DNA of 64,000 bases, from NCBI RefSeq assembly GCF_020921035.1, contig NC_063157.1, positions 4,092,001 through 4,156,000 of the forward strand, given 5' to 3'. Origin of the DNA: Rhodamnia argentea (Eukaryota; Streptophyta; Magnoliopsida; Myrtales; Myrtaceae). Below are positions 1-12,227 of this stretch, piece by piece. The position numbers were made by a program, and so were the translations under genes. The notes under the pieces are model-generated. The model had not been told where the DNA came from, did no database searches, and was given only the letters and a program-made list of their open reading frames with translations. The stretch's first letter is position 1. Each line of letters begins with the position of its first letter.

Positions 1-214
1 CTCCTGAGCATTAGGAGGCGAGGTTAATTATTTGCTGTATTAATTTGCTGCTTCAGTCTATATTCGGTTGCTATGGTGTTCTTTAAGTTGTCAATTTAAA
101 TATTTCCAAAAGGATAGTATAAGAAAATAGCAAATAGGCAATGTGGGTGTGGGTTGGGTTTGGTTATATTAACGGGTTTAGTGGGGAATTCTTTGTTGGT
201 ATGAAATATTGAAG
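1..214 (+). other. Sequence before the RRM exon, probably intron
   Basis: This is AT-rich DNA with no open frame of note. A GT at about 23-24 (after gcgag) could be the donor of a preceding exon lying mostly left of the window, and the AG at 213-214 the acceptor. I could not confirm the first exon. Confidence 0.35.
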
Positions 215-998
215 GGCAATGTTGGGAGGCGGGGGGGTGTCAGATGGGTACGAGGTCGGCTCAAAGAGACAAAGAATGATGGAATCGAATCCCTACTTCG
301 CAGTGAGCAGCGGTCCAGGTGGATATCAACCTTTTGGATATGGTGGTGGCTTTCAACCCCCTTCTTTTCCAGTTGTTCGTCTGAGGGGACTACCCTTCAA
401 CTGCACGGACATTGACATCTACAAGTTCTTTGCTGGACTTGACATAGTGGATGTGCTGCTGGTCAATAAGAATGGACGCTTCTCAGGGGAGGCCGTTGTT
501 GTCTTTGCAGGAAACATGCATGTTGAGTTTGCCCTGCAGAGAGATCGACAAAATATGGGACGTCGCTACGTGGAAGTTTTTAGGTGCAAGAGGCAAGATT
601 ACTACAATGCTGTCGCTGCAGAAGTTAACTATGAAGGGATCTATGATACTGACTACTTGGAAAATCCTACGCCAGCTCCATCTGGTCCGAAAAGGTTTGA
701 TGATAAGGACCAAATGGAATTCACTGAAATATTGAAGATGCGTGGACTTCCTTTCTCTGTGAAGAAGCCTGAAATAATTGAATTCTTCAAAGAGTATGAG
801 GTGGTAAAAGACAGGATACACATAGCTTGCAGGCCAGATGGCAAAGCAACTGGAGAGGCATTTGTGGAGTTTACCTCTGCAGAAGAGGCCAGGAGAGCTA
901 TGGGCAAGGATAAAATGACCATCGGGTCAAGGTATGTGGAGCTGTTCCCTTCAACTCGTGATGAGGCTAGAAGGGCAGAGTCAAGGTCCAGACAGTGA
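215..998 (+). CDS. hnRNP H/F-like RNA-binding protein with two RRMs (main exon)
   Basis: From the ATG at 219 this is an open frame of 259 residues. RRM1 lies at about residues 52-126 (RNP2-like VRLRGLPF, RNP1-like GEAVVVF). RRM2 lies at about 171-245 (LKMRGLPF and GEAFVEF). The LRGLPF cores are typical of the quasi-RRMs of hnRNP H/F and GRSF1 proteins, which bind G-rich RNA and act in splicing and RNA processing in the nucleus. The family gives the role; nothing here shows the target RNAs. An AG at 213-214 could be a splice acceptor: reading from 215 adds an Ala codon before the ATG, and Arabidopsis relatives, as I recall them, have a few residues before this Met. The true start may therefore be in an upstream exon outside the window, and the ATG at 219 is the first visible one. 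The frame ends in a basic RRAESRSRQ tail and a TGA. About 320 bases of probable 3' UTR follow. Confidence 0.9.
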
Positions 999-1320
999 TG
1001 AATATAGTGAGGATGAGGGGTTTTGTCATCCACTGAGGTTAAGCTTTGTAATTCCTAGCTTAAATGTCACTTTTCATAGCCTTGTGAACCTTTTACTTGA
1101 CAATGGAAGTTGCCTTTGAACAGTTTTGCATTGCTAATTGCGGAAGATGTTTGCTTCATATCTTCATGTTGACTTACAGCTTTTGTTCAGTATGGTCCTG
1201 GACAGTTGGCATGCTTTGTAGAGGTTGTTCATGTGAAGTAATTCAAGTTGGTAGTTCGGATTTATCCAGTCCCAAGAAGAGCTTGTTTTAATGAGAAACC
1301 ATATTTCTTATTATTAAAGT
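999..1320 (+). other. Probable 3' UTR of the RRM gene
   Basis: T-rich sequence follows directly after the stop codon, with no other coding signal. It runs to about the attattaaag stretch near 1311-1320, where polyadenylation is plausible. The exact end cannot be read from sequence alone. Confidence 0.4.
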
Positions 1321-1333
1321 GTTTGAAAATGCT

Positions 1334-1510
1334 GTGGTCAGATCTCTTCTGAGTGGTTTATCATGCAAGTTTTTTGAATTTTTTTGGGTTGAAAGCTTTT
1401 TGAGTTGAGATCAAAGGCTTTGTGATGAACTTTTGTGGTCAGATCTCTTGTGAGTGGCCTATCAGGCAAGTGTTTTGATTTGAGATCAAAGGCTTTGGGA
1501 TGAACTTTTT
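1334..1510. repeat. Imperfect direct duplication
   Basis: Two adjacent copies begin with gtggtcagatctctt at 1334 and 1435 and end with atcaaaggcttt followed by gatgaactttt. The first copy is about 101 bp and the second about 76 bp; the second lacks an internal segment of about 25 bp. This is a local tandem duplication downstream of the RRM gene. No function is visible. Confidence 0.8.
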
Positions 1511-2950
1511 GTTCCTTTATTTAGTCTCAGTTGTATAATACATCTTTGAGTTTGAGTTTGATTGTGTATGGTTTTGAGCTGGCATTCTTCTTGTCCCTTC
1601 TGTAATGTTCGATTTTTGTGTGTTACCCAAAACACACAGAAAAATTGATCGTGTAGCTCTTTTAGTCGAAACATCAGATGAAGTTACTGGAATTTGGTTA
1701 CCAATCCAAGTTGTTTGATTAATTCAACGACTTAAACTAGCAAACTGGCTTCCGGGATAAAAAAAGAAAAAAAATGAGAGTTCTTTTGTGTAGAGGTTTA
1801 ACTACGAAATTCAGAATCTACTCCTTTTTCATGTTTATTCACTGTATTTGTTTGAAGAGGTTGCAGTCATTTTTCCATAGTCAAAAACGTAAATTGAAAT
1901 GTCAAGACTGGGTTTAGCCCGCGTCGAAGTTTGGCGGATCGGGAGTCGCCTAAGCCTGCCTAGTTGATCATTGAGCCTTTTGGCATTTGAAAACGACGCC
2001 TTAAGTGATGTGATGTGCTACTAGGTTCTGTCAAAGTCCTCCTTCCACCCTACGCATGGTTTTTGGGTCATAGATGGCCAGTTTTTTTTTTTTGGTCGGA
2101 TAAGTTGATCCCATTTTTTAATTTCTCTTTTGGTAGATTGGTATTGCATTTGTTTCATTAGGTGATTCGGGAGTGATGTGACGGATATCTCTTTTATCAT
2201 TTGATTGCACGAGGCTGGGTAACACAAGGCAATATCCGGTGATTCAAACGACTAACCAATAATAAAGACTTCGAGGAGGTGGGTCGCTTTAGCGGATCGC
2301 CGCATAATTCAAGGGCCGAGATGCATTGAGTTCACATGCATCCGTAAATGTCTCTTGGTCGACGGGCTCAATAAATTTGCCTAAATAGGCAAATTCTTTA
2401 GTTGCAAGCAAGCTTGGGCAAGATCATGCTGCACCTATAATTTTCCATAGACCATACTAGAATTAGCCCATAAATCAAATAGAACATATACCTAAGAAAT
2501 AATATTCTCATTTGTTTTCTCTCATTTTCCTTCACTTCCATTCACACAAAGTTACAAACGAATGGATTTAAGTAAATCGGATTGCGAACGAAATATTGGG
2601 TAAATGTGCTGCGTATACTAAAATGTATGTACATCGGCAAATCTAATGGATCCCGCCAAATTCGTAAGTAGGATTATACTTTTATACATGTCGCACTTGC
2701 AAAATAGTTTTCCCTTGTTCAGCAATAAAAACTTGGAGATTTCTCTGGTTTTTTTTTTTTTAAATCCCATAGTCAATCAAATCCATAGGCCCTGAAGATG
2801 AACAAGAACGGAGACCAAAAAAGCCAAAACGACAAAGGGTATCATCACGTAAACTCTCTTCTGGTTTTAACGTCCGTCCCCGGACTCGCTCCGCAATCGC
2901 TGGTCGCCATCTGCGCCTACGTCTCTTCTTTCTTGGAAAATCTTGGTGGA
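1511..2950. other. No gene recognised
   Basis: AT-rich intergenic DNA. Short open frames have no recognisable content. The only structure I see is a small inverted repeat at 2374-2395 with arms aatttgcct and aggcaaatt and a 4-base loop. It is too short and isolated to call a terminator. Confidence 0.5.
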
Positions 2951-2959
2951 TGGGTTTCT

Positions 2960-3271
2960 TTCTAATCGCTCATCGTTGGGATTGAACAGGAATTATTAAC
3001 AATCCCTTCATGGAGAGGGTGAGCTAAGATGGGTGTCTCGCTCGCGAGTGGATAGATAAGTGACCCCCATGTCCATGCTTTCGCAGCACCAGTCTCGGAG
3101 CGATGAACGACGGCGTCGCGAATCCAATGCCCCTGGAAATTTCAGGCCTTTTCAGTTTTTGTATTTCTGGGTGGGCTGGTGGTTCCCGGTTTTCTGAAGA
3201 ACAGTCTCTCGCAGAGTCTCAGAAGCAAATCAGCCACAAGTTTCACGAGATTCCTCGCGCAAAACCATGGG
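2960..3271 (+). other. Candidate leader exon of the cis-prenyltransferase relic
   Basis: This patch is richer in GC than its surroundings and ends in a good splice donor (atgg/ggtaagc, around 3270-3272). A matching acceptor, tttttgcag, lies just before 4606, and the sequence after it would join, without the Copia insertion, to the start of the cis-prenyltransferase frame. One frame across 3180-3271 reads as a Ser/Leu/Arg-rich stretch resembling an organellar presequence. It has no ATG of its own, and the patch could be plain 5' UTR. Exon status is inferred; the start coordinate is arbitrary. Confidence 0.3.
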
Positions 3272-4605
3272 GTAAGCGACAAAGCTCACTGTTTTTGTTC
3301 CCTTTCTCAGTCATATAACAATGTTTCGTTCTCCGAGCGTTTTTTGTTATGTTCATGCTTTGAGTTCGTAGGTTAGTTGCTTCGTGCTTCCCCATTTTTG
3401 ATCGATGGTCTTTTTTTTTTGTTTTTTCCCGTTCAGCGGCTCCATCTAAATATATACTTTTTCAATTCCTCTTTCATTTTAGCCTTGTCAAATTCTGGTG
3501 TAAGACGAGTAAGTGCTCGCATTCAGGATGATGATGCTCGAACCTGGTGCTGCCATCTGAAGATTTTTCTTCGCATTTTCTGCATTTACACGGCTAGTTT
3601 GAGACTGCCATCTTAAAAAGAAAGAAATTTTTTTCAAGTTGGTGATGAAGTTAATGTTGAGTGAGCATTAGTCGACGAATGGTTTGCAGCGCTCTTGTTG
3701 AAAATTTGTGATGATTTCGGTGTAGAACATGGAATCACATTAAAAGTTTTATTGGGCTCTGTTCTTTTTCAAGATTAGTATTTTCAGATTTCTACTTCCT
3801 TGTATGTATGGTGGACTTTTTGAATCACTGGGTAATTTCCTCTAATCTGAAGGATTCATTAGCCCCTAACTTATGATCATCCCCTGTCAATTTGAACAGG
3901 GCGAGCTAGTTAGCAAAATGCAAGTTTGGGGAGGTAAATTGGGTTCGGGTTGAAAATGTGGTCATTGCAGATGGGGACCGGGAAAAATGGTTAACTTTCA
4001 TGAATTTTGAATTTAGCAACCAAGTGGTGGAGTTATTGTGCTGTACTTTCTCCTCCTGTTTTCATTCAGTTAATGCTAATTGACAGCTTAATTTTAGTGC
4101 AACTGGAAAGCTGATGCTTTCCTTTCCAAGATGAGCTTAGGGTGTAAAATGCAAGTAGTGGTTCACGATAATATGCTTCTTGTATCAAGATGTGGAGAAC
4201 AGTTCGTCCAGCGATACAACATCTATGGTCGTGTTTTCAGCAATCGTTAGAATCATCACGAGAGGTTGCTATTGCTTAGTAAAAATCTGTTGCAATTGGA
4301 ACCATAGTAGTGCACAAATTATGCTGTCTCTTTTCTAGAGAAATCAAGTGAAGAACAGCATGCCAATTTTAACTAGAGGAAGACATAATGAAAGCATTTT
4401 GCCTCATCGGGCTTTCTTTCCTTGTACGGACGCACATCGGTTGTTTATGTTGGCTTTGCATTGTGCGATTACTAAGCTTCCTTCTATATTGTATAGCCGT
4501 TCTCTTTTGAATCCAATCCCTTTGGAACATTATCGATTCTCTTCTTCATTTTACACCTGGACATTGCACTTTGTAGTGTCTGAGCATGAATTGGTCTTTT
4601 TGCAG
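3272..4605 (+). other. Probable leader intron, no gene
   Basis: T-rich DNA between a gtaagc donor and a tttttgcag acceptor, with no coding signal. Two short open frames at 3377-3616 and 4348-4626 have no family features. The intron call depends on the leader-exon inference above. Confidence 0.3.
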
Positions 4606-4620
4606 GTCATGTTTGCACTA

Positions 4621-4734
4621 TGTTAAAGAGTAAGGATAGAATGGTCTTTGTGGGCTTGTGGGTTTTGGGAGTTTTACCCTAGTTTGTATATATACATTGT
4701 TTTCTCATCAAATAAAGTTAATCACTTGTTGACA
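4621..4734 (+). repeat. 5' LTR of the Copia fossil
   Basis: Starts tgttaaagag and ends gttgaca. It contains a TATA-like stretch (tgtatatatac) and an AATAAA-like signal (aaataaag). It matches the 3' LTR almost throughout and is preceded by the target duplication CACTA. Confidence 0.93.
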
Positions 4735-7700
4735 TGGTATCGAGCCTAAACCCTAGATCTAGGCCTAAACCCTATATATGAACCCTAAAATTATCACCGA
4801 CCACCGCTACTTGAAGAATCAAGCCTAGCGAACCCGGATCCAGGCCTGACGAAACAGATCCCAAGGCTAGCGACCTTAGCCTGGCGCCGCCCAAGCTCGA
4901 CGACCGTCGTTCGGCTCCGGCGAGCCAGGTCCAAGGTTGCTCGGGCCGGGCGAATCCCGATTTGACGTCGTTGGACGTCGCCTAGGCCGGCGAAGTCCTT
5001 CTCGTGTGTCGCCTAGGCCAGGCGAAGCCGGATTTGACGACTTTGGACGTCACCTAGGCCGGCGAAGTCCTTCTCCGACATCGTCCTAACCCGGCGAGTC
5101 GGCGCGGCTCAACTCCGACGTCGGTTCAAGCCGGTGTTCTCCGGCGTTGGTGTTTTTGATGTGTTGCTGAGGCGAAGGAGTTCCCCGGCTGATTTTTTGA
5201 TGCTTAGACAGGTAATGCAACAACATGTCTCTCATTTACCTCTCGGGCCTAAATCATTGATTCGGGTGCTACAGATCATATGACTCGATCTTCGGGTATA
5301 TTTTCCACCTTTCATGAGTCTGTCTCCAATGTTACTATAGCCGATGGTTCTTTATCCACAGTAAAAGGGATAGGCACAGTTCCCTTGACATCCTCCATAT
5401 CTTTATCTTTTGTATTGTACCTCCCAAATTTTCCATTTAATCTTATGTCTGTTAGTCATCTTATCAAAGAATATAACTGTTCCGTAACCTTCTATCTTGA
5501 TTCTTGTGTCTTTCGGGATTTGAAGATGAAGAAGACGATTGGTAGGAGACACATGTCGGGGGGGCTATATGAGTTTGATGATACTACTACCATTGTTGCT
5601 TGTTCGACGGTTTCCCCACATCAAATTCATTGTCGCTTGGGACATCCCTCTTTGAGAAATTTGCAAAAATTAGATTCCCATTTTCATTCTTTATCTTGTA
5701 TTGAGTGCGAGTCGTGTCGGTTTAGGAAATTGTACCGTATTAGTTATAGTCCAAGAGTCAATAAACAGGCCTCTCGGCCATTTGCGTTAGTTCATTCTGA
5801 TGTTTGGGATCCTTGTCCGATTACTTCAAAGTTGGGCTTTAAGTACTTCGTTACTTTTGTAGATGATTATTCAAGAGCCGCTTGGCTATATCTAATGAAA
5901 AGTCGTTTTGAGTTATTCTCTATTTTTTGTGCATTTGTTAACGAAGTACATACTCAATTTTCTACCTCTGTTCGTATTCTTCGAAGTGACAACGCCAAAG
6001 AGTACTTTTCTAAGTCTTTTTTTGAATTCATGTCTCAACGGGGCCTTCTTCATCAATCTTCTTGTTTAGATACATCACAACACGATAGTATAGTTGAAAG
6101 AAAGAATCGTCACTTGTTAGAAGTTACTCGTTCTTTGATGTTTGAAATGAAAATAGATAAATCTTTTTTGGCCGACGCTGTTATGACCGCATGCTATCTT
6201 ATCAATAGCATGCCATCCTTTGTTCTTAAAGGCGCAATTCCTCACTCTCTCCTTTTTCCTTCTGACCCTTTATTTCATCTACCACCTCGTATATTTGGTT
6301 GCGTTTGTTATATTCGTGATCATCGTCCAGGACTTTCTAAACTTGATCCACGACCTCTTAAATGCATCTTTGTGGGGTACTCTCGTACACGGAAGGGTTA
6401 TCGGTGCTCTTGTCCCTTTTTGCATAAGTATTTTACTACCGCAAATGTCTCGTTTTTTGAGTCTACTGTCTATTCTGATATTCCAATGGCGTCTCCTACA
6501 ATGGATGGTGATTCCTTGACATATGTCATTATGGAATCAACACCCACTTTGGAACCTCAAACTCCTCCACCTGTTCGGTATGTTTACCGTAGACGTCCTC
6601 GTCGGCATGTGGAGCCCCCATGAGATGAGTTTGAGCCTACCTTGTCTTCTTCGTCCTCCGAACCTGGGGTAAGTCGGTCATATACTGACCTTGATATTCT
6701 CATTGCACATCGCAAAGGAGTTCGTAGTTGTACAAAACACCCTATTGCACGGTTTGTCTCCTATTCTGGTTTATCGCGCTCTTGTTGTGCTAGTCTAATG
6801 ACCATTGATACACATCCTATTCCTAAAGCTGTTGCTGAAGCATTATCTAGTCCAGGCTGGAGGAAAGCTATGGAGGAGGAACTATTGGCATTGGACCAAA
6901 ACCAAACTTGGGATCTTGTCTCTTTACTTGCGGGGAAGACGACTATTGGATGTAAGTGGGTATTTCTTGTCAAGGTTAATCCCGATGGTTCTCTTGCTCG
7001 TCTTAAGGCTATATTGGTTGCTAAAAGGTATGCACAAGTTTCTGGAGTCGATTATGGTGATACTTTTTCCCAAGTGGCTAAGATGACCTCTGTTCGTCTC
7101 TTACTTTCTTTTGCTGCTTCTGCTAGTTGGCCTCTGTTTCAGCTTGATGTTAAAAATGCCTTTCTTCATGGAGATTTACAGGAAGAGGTGTATATAGAGC
7201 AACCACCTGGGTTTGTTGCTCGGGGGAGTCCGGCCATGTTTGTCGCTTAAAAAAATCTTTATACGGTTTGAAACAATCTCCCGGAGGATGGTTCGGGAAG
7301 TTTTTTGATGCGGTACTCCGGTTTGGACCGAGTAGATGTCTTGGAGATCATTCAATGTTTTACCGAGTTTCCGAAGCTGGTCGCATATTTCTTATAGTTT
7401 ATGTGGATGATATTGTCATAACTGGAGATGATTCTACGGGAATTGATGAGTTAAAGCTGTATCAGTAGCAGCAATTCCATACAAAGGATTTGGGATCACC
7501 GAGATACTTCTTGGGTATCGAAGTGGCACGGGCGAAAAAAGGCATTCATATTTCACAACGAAAATATGTTATGCATTTACTTACCGAGACAGATATGTTA
7601 AAAGTTAAACCACTGGATACACCGATGGAAGTGGGCTTGAAGTTGATGGCAGAGGATGGTGAACTATTAGAGGATCCGTAAAGGTATTGAAGATTTGTTG

Positions 7701-8381
7701 GAAAGCTAAATTATTTGACTATCACTCGACCTAAAATTTCCTTTTCGGTGAGTGTTGTGAGTTAGTTTATGTCTTCCCCCTGTACCTCACATTGGGGTGC
7801 TGTAATCAGAATTCTGAGATACTTAAAGAAAGCCCCAGGTTGTGGGCTCATTTATAGGGATCATGGTCATAGAAGAGTGGAAGCTTTCTTGGATGCTGAT
7901 TAGGCGGGATCTCCCATAGATAGAAGATCTACATCAGGTTCTTGCACCTTTGTGGGAGAAAACCTAGTATATTGGAAGAGTAAGAAGCAAAGTGTTGTGG
8001 CTAGATCAAACGCAGAATCGGAATATAGGGCTATCGCTCGAGCTACTTGTGAGTTAATGCGGATGCGTCGGCTATTAGTTGAACTCGAATTCAAAGATCC
8101 CGCACCAATGGAGTTGTGGTGCGATAATCAAGCAGTTGTTCATATTGCTTCTAATCCAATATTCCATGAGTGTACCAAGCATATTGAAGTTAATTGTCAT
8201 CTTGTTGTTAATTGTCATCTTGTTCGTGAGAAACTTCAAGCTAGAGTTATCTCTACTAGTTATATTAGGACTGGTGAACAACTGGCTGATATTTTCACTA
8301 AATCTCTAGGGAGTAGTAGGGTTGAGTATATTTGTAATAAGTTGGGCATGCTTGATATCCATGCTCCGGCTTGAGAGGAAG

Positions 8382-8494
8382 TGTTAAAGAGTAAGGGTAG
8401 AATGGTCTTTGTGGGCTTGTGGGTTTTGAGAGTTTTACCCTAGTTTGTATATATACGTTGTTTTCTCATCAAATAAAGTTAATCACTATCGACA
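8382..8494 (+). repeat. 3' LTR of the Copia fossil
   Basis: Near-identical partner of the left LTR, directly after a purine-rich tract and followed by the CACTA target duplication. The host sequence resumes at 8500. Confidence 0.93.
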
Positions 8495-8528
8495 CACTAA
8501 TTAGTTAAATTTGCTCGTGGAACATACA

Positions 8529-9475
8529 ATGCAGCAAGAAAGCGGTAGTAGCTGTAAAATCATGGGAACTATTTGTTGTTTTTCGAGGAAATGCTTATTC
8601 AGAGCCCTGTCAATGGGCCCCATCCCCGATCATGTCACCTTTCATCATGGATGGAAACAGGAGATATGCGATGAGGCGAAACCTAGTAGAAGGGATGGCC
8701 ACGGGGCTGGATTTTCATCTCTCGCGACTATTCTTCGTTATTGCTATGATTTGGGAATAAGGTATGTAACAGTCCATGCCTTCAGCATTGACAATTTCAA
8801 AAGGCGGCCGAATGAGGTCCAATGCCCGATGGATTTAATGGTGGAAAAAATTGGGGAATTGCTCAAAAGAGGAAGTGTTCTTGATCGATATGGCATAAGG
8901 TTGTTCGGATTGCAGCAGAGAAGGCCATGAAGGCTACTGCAAGTAACAATAAGACCGCTTTTGATATGCGGGGCCTATACTTCCCATGACGAAATAGTGC
9001 TTGCCTTCCAAAGGACCTGTGAAGAGAAGCTAGATGAAGCTAATGCTTTTGAGGGAAATGAAGAAATCAAGGAAATCGATGGTCATTTGGATGAACTAGA
9101 AGTGCCTACTTTCCCTTCCAATCTCGGAGTGAAAAGAGTCAAGAGGGTGGAGGTGAAAAACGGCATGTTCAAAAAATGTTGAACAGGGATCAAATCAAGA
9201 ATGATCAGATGATATTGAGAAGACGCATGAGTATCCAATCATAAAGTTGGTAGATATTGAGAAGAATATGTACATGGCTATGGCACCCGATCCAGACATA
9301 GTCATAAGAAGTTCGAGTGAGACTCGGCTGAGCAATTTCCTTCTTTGGCAAACCACTTACTGTTTGTTGTACGCACCTGATGCTCTTTGGCTTGACATGG
9401 GGTTATGGCACTTGGTGTGGGCAGTGCTCGGTTTTTAGAGAAGCTGCTCTTATTTGCAGAAGAAGAAGAAATAAT
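8529..9475 (+). pseudogene. cis-Prenyltransferase (dehydrodolichyl diphosphate synthase-like) pseudogene
   Basis: Intact members condense isopentenyl diphosphate onto allylic diphosphates to make dolichols or polyisoprenoids, usually at the endoplasmic reticulum. Family blocks occur in order: GPIPDHVTF and MDGNRRYA near 8612-8680, RYVTVHAFSIDNFKRRP near 8760-8815, a DEIV block near 8990, and ETRLSNFLLWQTTYC near 9320-9365. The first ATG of the frame is at 8529; length and order fit the 270-300-residue plant family. The reading frame is broken. It shifts just after HVTF and returns near 8690, and shifts again near 8905, where about a dozen residues of the usual sequence are missing. It shifts once more near 8960, stops at about 9180, and a TAG near 9436 replaces the usual Gln before the Lys-rich tail. 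The SGE motif reads SSE. The upstream leader holds the Copia element. This is a decayed host gene; which subfamily it came from cannot be told. Confidence 0.9.
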
Positions 9476-12227
9476 CATAAAAACTTCCTCATGCCGGTCA
9501 ACAAAACAAAAATGAATCAACCGTGTGCGTCATGTATTTGATGATAGCCGCGGCTTAGGAGGCACTTTATATCTCCTGGATGACGGTTTCGTTCTCGGGT
9601 CATCCAAATGGAAAGACTGAGCCGGAGTTACACATGAAAGTTAGGGTAGTTACAGAATCGGTAGACGGTAATGACTATATATTGCCGGTACTGATTAGTC
9701 CCACATGTACATCCATTATAGAGACTGATTATTTCTTTCTTAATTGAACATTGTCACGGCGTTCTCCAATTGCTCGATCATTTTGTTCCTAAGGAAACAT
9801 CTTTACAACCTTCTCACATGTTCCATCTATGGGAAAGTGTTTATTTCCCCTATTATTCTTTTCCATATGATTGTGCAATTCCTCGCCGGAGTTCCTCCCG
9901 CTTAGATCTCTGCATTCTTTTTCATCAAAACCTCCTTATATTCTCACCTTCAACAGTCCATCGTCCAAAAAGGTTACCACCGTGTGATTTGCCGAATAAG
10001 CCGATCCCACGTACTGCGCAAATATGGCAAGATAACACATGAATGGCATGGTATGTTCCGCTTATGCGGTAGAGAACTGAAGTTGTCTGTGATCGTGATG
10101 CATGTAGACTGCGGCGGAGGTTTTTCAAACTTGATGAATCGAGGACTGTTCGGTGTTCGGCAAATAGTGACAAAAATGATTAAGTCGGTGCTGTTTTTCC
10201 TTATAGTTTGGGAAACTATTGAAAGTACAAAGATCATATTTAAATAATGAGATGCTGTCAAGCAAATTGTTAGTCGGACAAAAGTGCTCACATATTCCAA
10301 AAAGGTCATTAGAATAGATGAAACATGTAGACAAGACACAATCTAGAGAAGACCACGAAAATGATATGAAAAATCAAGGAATTGCAAAAACATGTAAAAA
10401 ATACTAAACAAAAATAACAAGAGAAGTGAAAATGGGATTCAAGTAAGAGGGAGTTAAGAACCTATTCTAGCTTCGTATTAATTAGTCAAATGTACCTTCG
10501 TCATTATCTTTCCTCTTTGTATTATGAAAAAATAATCTCACTGTCCCAAAGATAATGTGTTGCAACCACTCGGGATTGTCACACTTAATTTAGGTATTGA
10601 AAGATTTTCAATTCAGAAATTGGAGATCACCCATTCAAATCTTACCAATTGCATACAAATTACTCTGGATCGGTGCTACTTATGCAAGCCAAAGACCTAA
10701 ATTTAACCGATAATGAGACTAGTAGGGTGTTCACGACACTGTTCTTGATACCGACTCTCCTCGTGCCACCTCATCAAATCTAATGTTTTGGTCGACATAA
10801 ATAATTGTTAGTAGTCATGGCTTAAAAGGATTCTTATTTCATTGGGTCCAAGAAAATGCCATCCGGACATAACATAAGTCCAAGGAAGCTGCTAGTCCGA
10901 CAATACTTGTTAGTTGTTTCGACCACACGATCTCTCAATTAATGAGTATTTTGTGCAAAATACACGGTAATGGTGTGTAGGTCTACAGTTGATATTGTAT
11001 AGTTCCAAAGAGTCCCCGAGTCCATATAACGTAACTTGAGGCTATGAGAGAAAGAGACAAACCCCTGGTTGCCGGAAACTTTCTTCTTCCTCTTCCTATT
11101 GTGAACCCCTCGGGAGCTTCTTCTCCATGGTTTTTTTCCGACGAAAGCTACATATTCTACGCACTGCTCCCTATCGGCGTTTCACTTCCAGGACAGCATT
11201 CCACTCTTATGGAAGGCATGGATCTTTTCCCACTTTAGATGAAGACTATGCATGATTTTCTTCATTTCACGTTGGTTTGCATGAGAACTGCTGGACAACT
11301 TCATCTAAGCCAAGTTCTAGCGGCGAGCCTCCACCACCAACATTTATCATCCATTTAACACCCGGATCACTCCACAAGCATTGTGAATCGCCTCAACAAT
11401 GTCATCACCTCAAGGTGAATTGGAATCACATGAAGTTGCTCGGGACGAACCGATGGGGTTAGGGATTCCCAATGATAGTACATATGTCATACCCTTGCAC
11501 AGTGCGATCCGCTACCAAATGGTCATGGCGCTGTCACTTGAATCTTAGGGAGAGAGCACATACCTTCGACGACGACATGGAAGTTTTTCCACCACCAGGT
11601 TTGTTTCGAAAGGCAAAGGTGAGAAGCTACTCCTCATTATCCCTGTATTCTTGAATCGTCGGACTGCAACTTGTGCAACTTTTACGCTTCCGGTCATCCA
11701 TTGCAATTAGCTGGAAAATGAAATCACAAATTGTAAACAACTAGCAAACAAATGAGTGAACTATTCCAAGTTCGAAAGCAAAAATAATAGTTCGATCTGC
11801 CACAAAGGCAAGCACATAGGATTTTAGTCGAAAAAATTGGCTATTGAATGATCGAAACATAGACGAGTAACTATAGCATGCTTACAGGCAGAAAAAGGCT
11901 TTCCGGGCGTGGTGTTTAGACGATCATAAGTCTAGTTAAAGATGAGAAATGAAAAAGAATGCAGAAACTATGAACGAACATATCCTTACAGTGCCTTCTT
12001 GTGTTCAAGCAGTATAATCAATATATAACACCACACTGTCCTCCTCTTATAGCACTCGTTCCACGTCCACCCTCAATCCAGTGTGCTTGAACAAAAACAT
12101 TACAAACGAAAGTGGTTTTCATAGAAGTCCATAGCCAATAATTTTTTTCCAATGGTCTAAATCATTTCTAATCACAACTAGAGTTCACAAAAAATCAGGT
12201 CTCAAATTATTTGGTTTAAATGCGTTT
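9476..12227. other. No gene recognised
   Basis: Several short open frames (for example 9770-10042, 11044-11238 and 11277-11462) show no recognisable domain, no linked exons and no homologous copy in the window. A (-) frame across 9925-10339 is likewise unremarkable. Sequence at 11040-11660 is richer in GC than its flanks and could hold remnants of a gene, but I cannot identify one. Confidence 0.5.

Larger units (their letters stand above)
4621..8494 (+). mobile_element. Fossil Ty1/Copia LTR retrotransposon, gag-less and broken
   Basis: The ends are LTRs of 114 bp (4621-4734) and 113 bp (8382-8494), both starting TG and ending CA, flanked by a 5-bp target duplication CACTA (4616-4620 and 8495-8499). 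After the left LTR comes tggtatcgagcc, like the initiator Met tRNA primer site of Copia elements. Before the right LTR is a purine tract (8373-8381). Parts in order: a GC-rich leader with internal short repeats (about 4800-5150), a protease-type motif near 5265, gag-pre-integrase (about 5600-5760), integrase core (about 5770-6120), reverse transcriptase (about 6850-7450) and RNase H (about 7950-8370). Integrase before RT marks Copia. No gag-sized frame is present. The pol region is broken, with several interruptions (about five). The LTRs differ at about five or six positions, suggesting an insertion a few million years old, with wide error because the LTRs are so short. Confidence 0.93.

Noticed and set aside
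2374-2395. Perfect 9-bp inverted repeat considered as a terminator or regulatory hairpin
   Set aside because: It stands alone in intergenic DNA about 1.4 kb past the RRM gene. Such short palindromes are expected by chance.
3103-3318. Open frame starting at the ATG at 3103, considered as a small gene
   Set aside because: It crosses a good splice donor and has no recognisable domain. A leader exon for the prenyltransferase relic explains it better.
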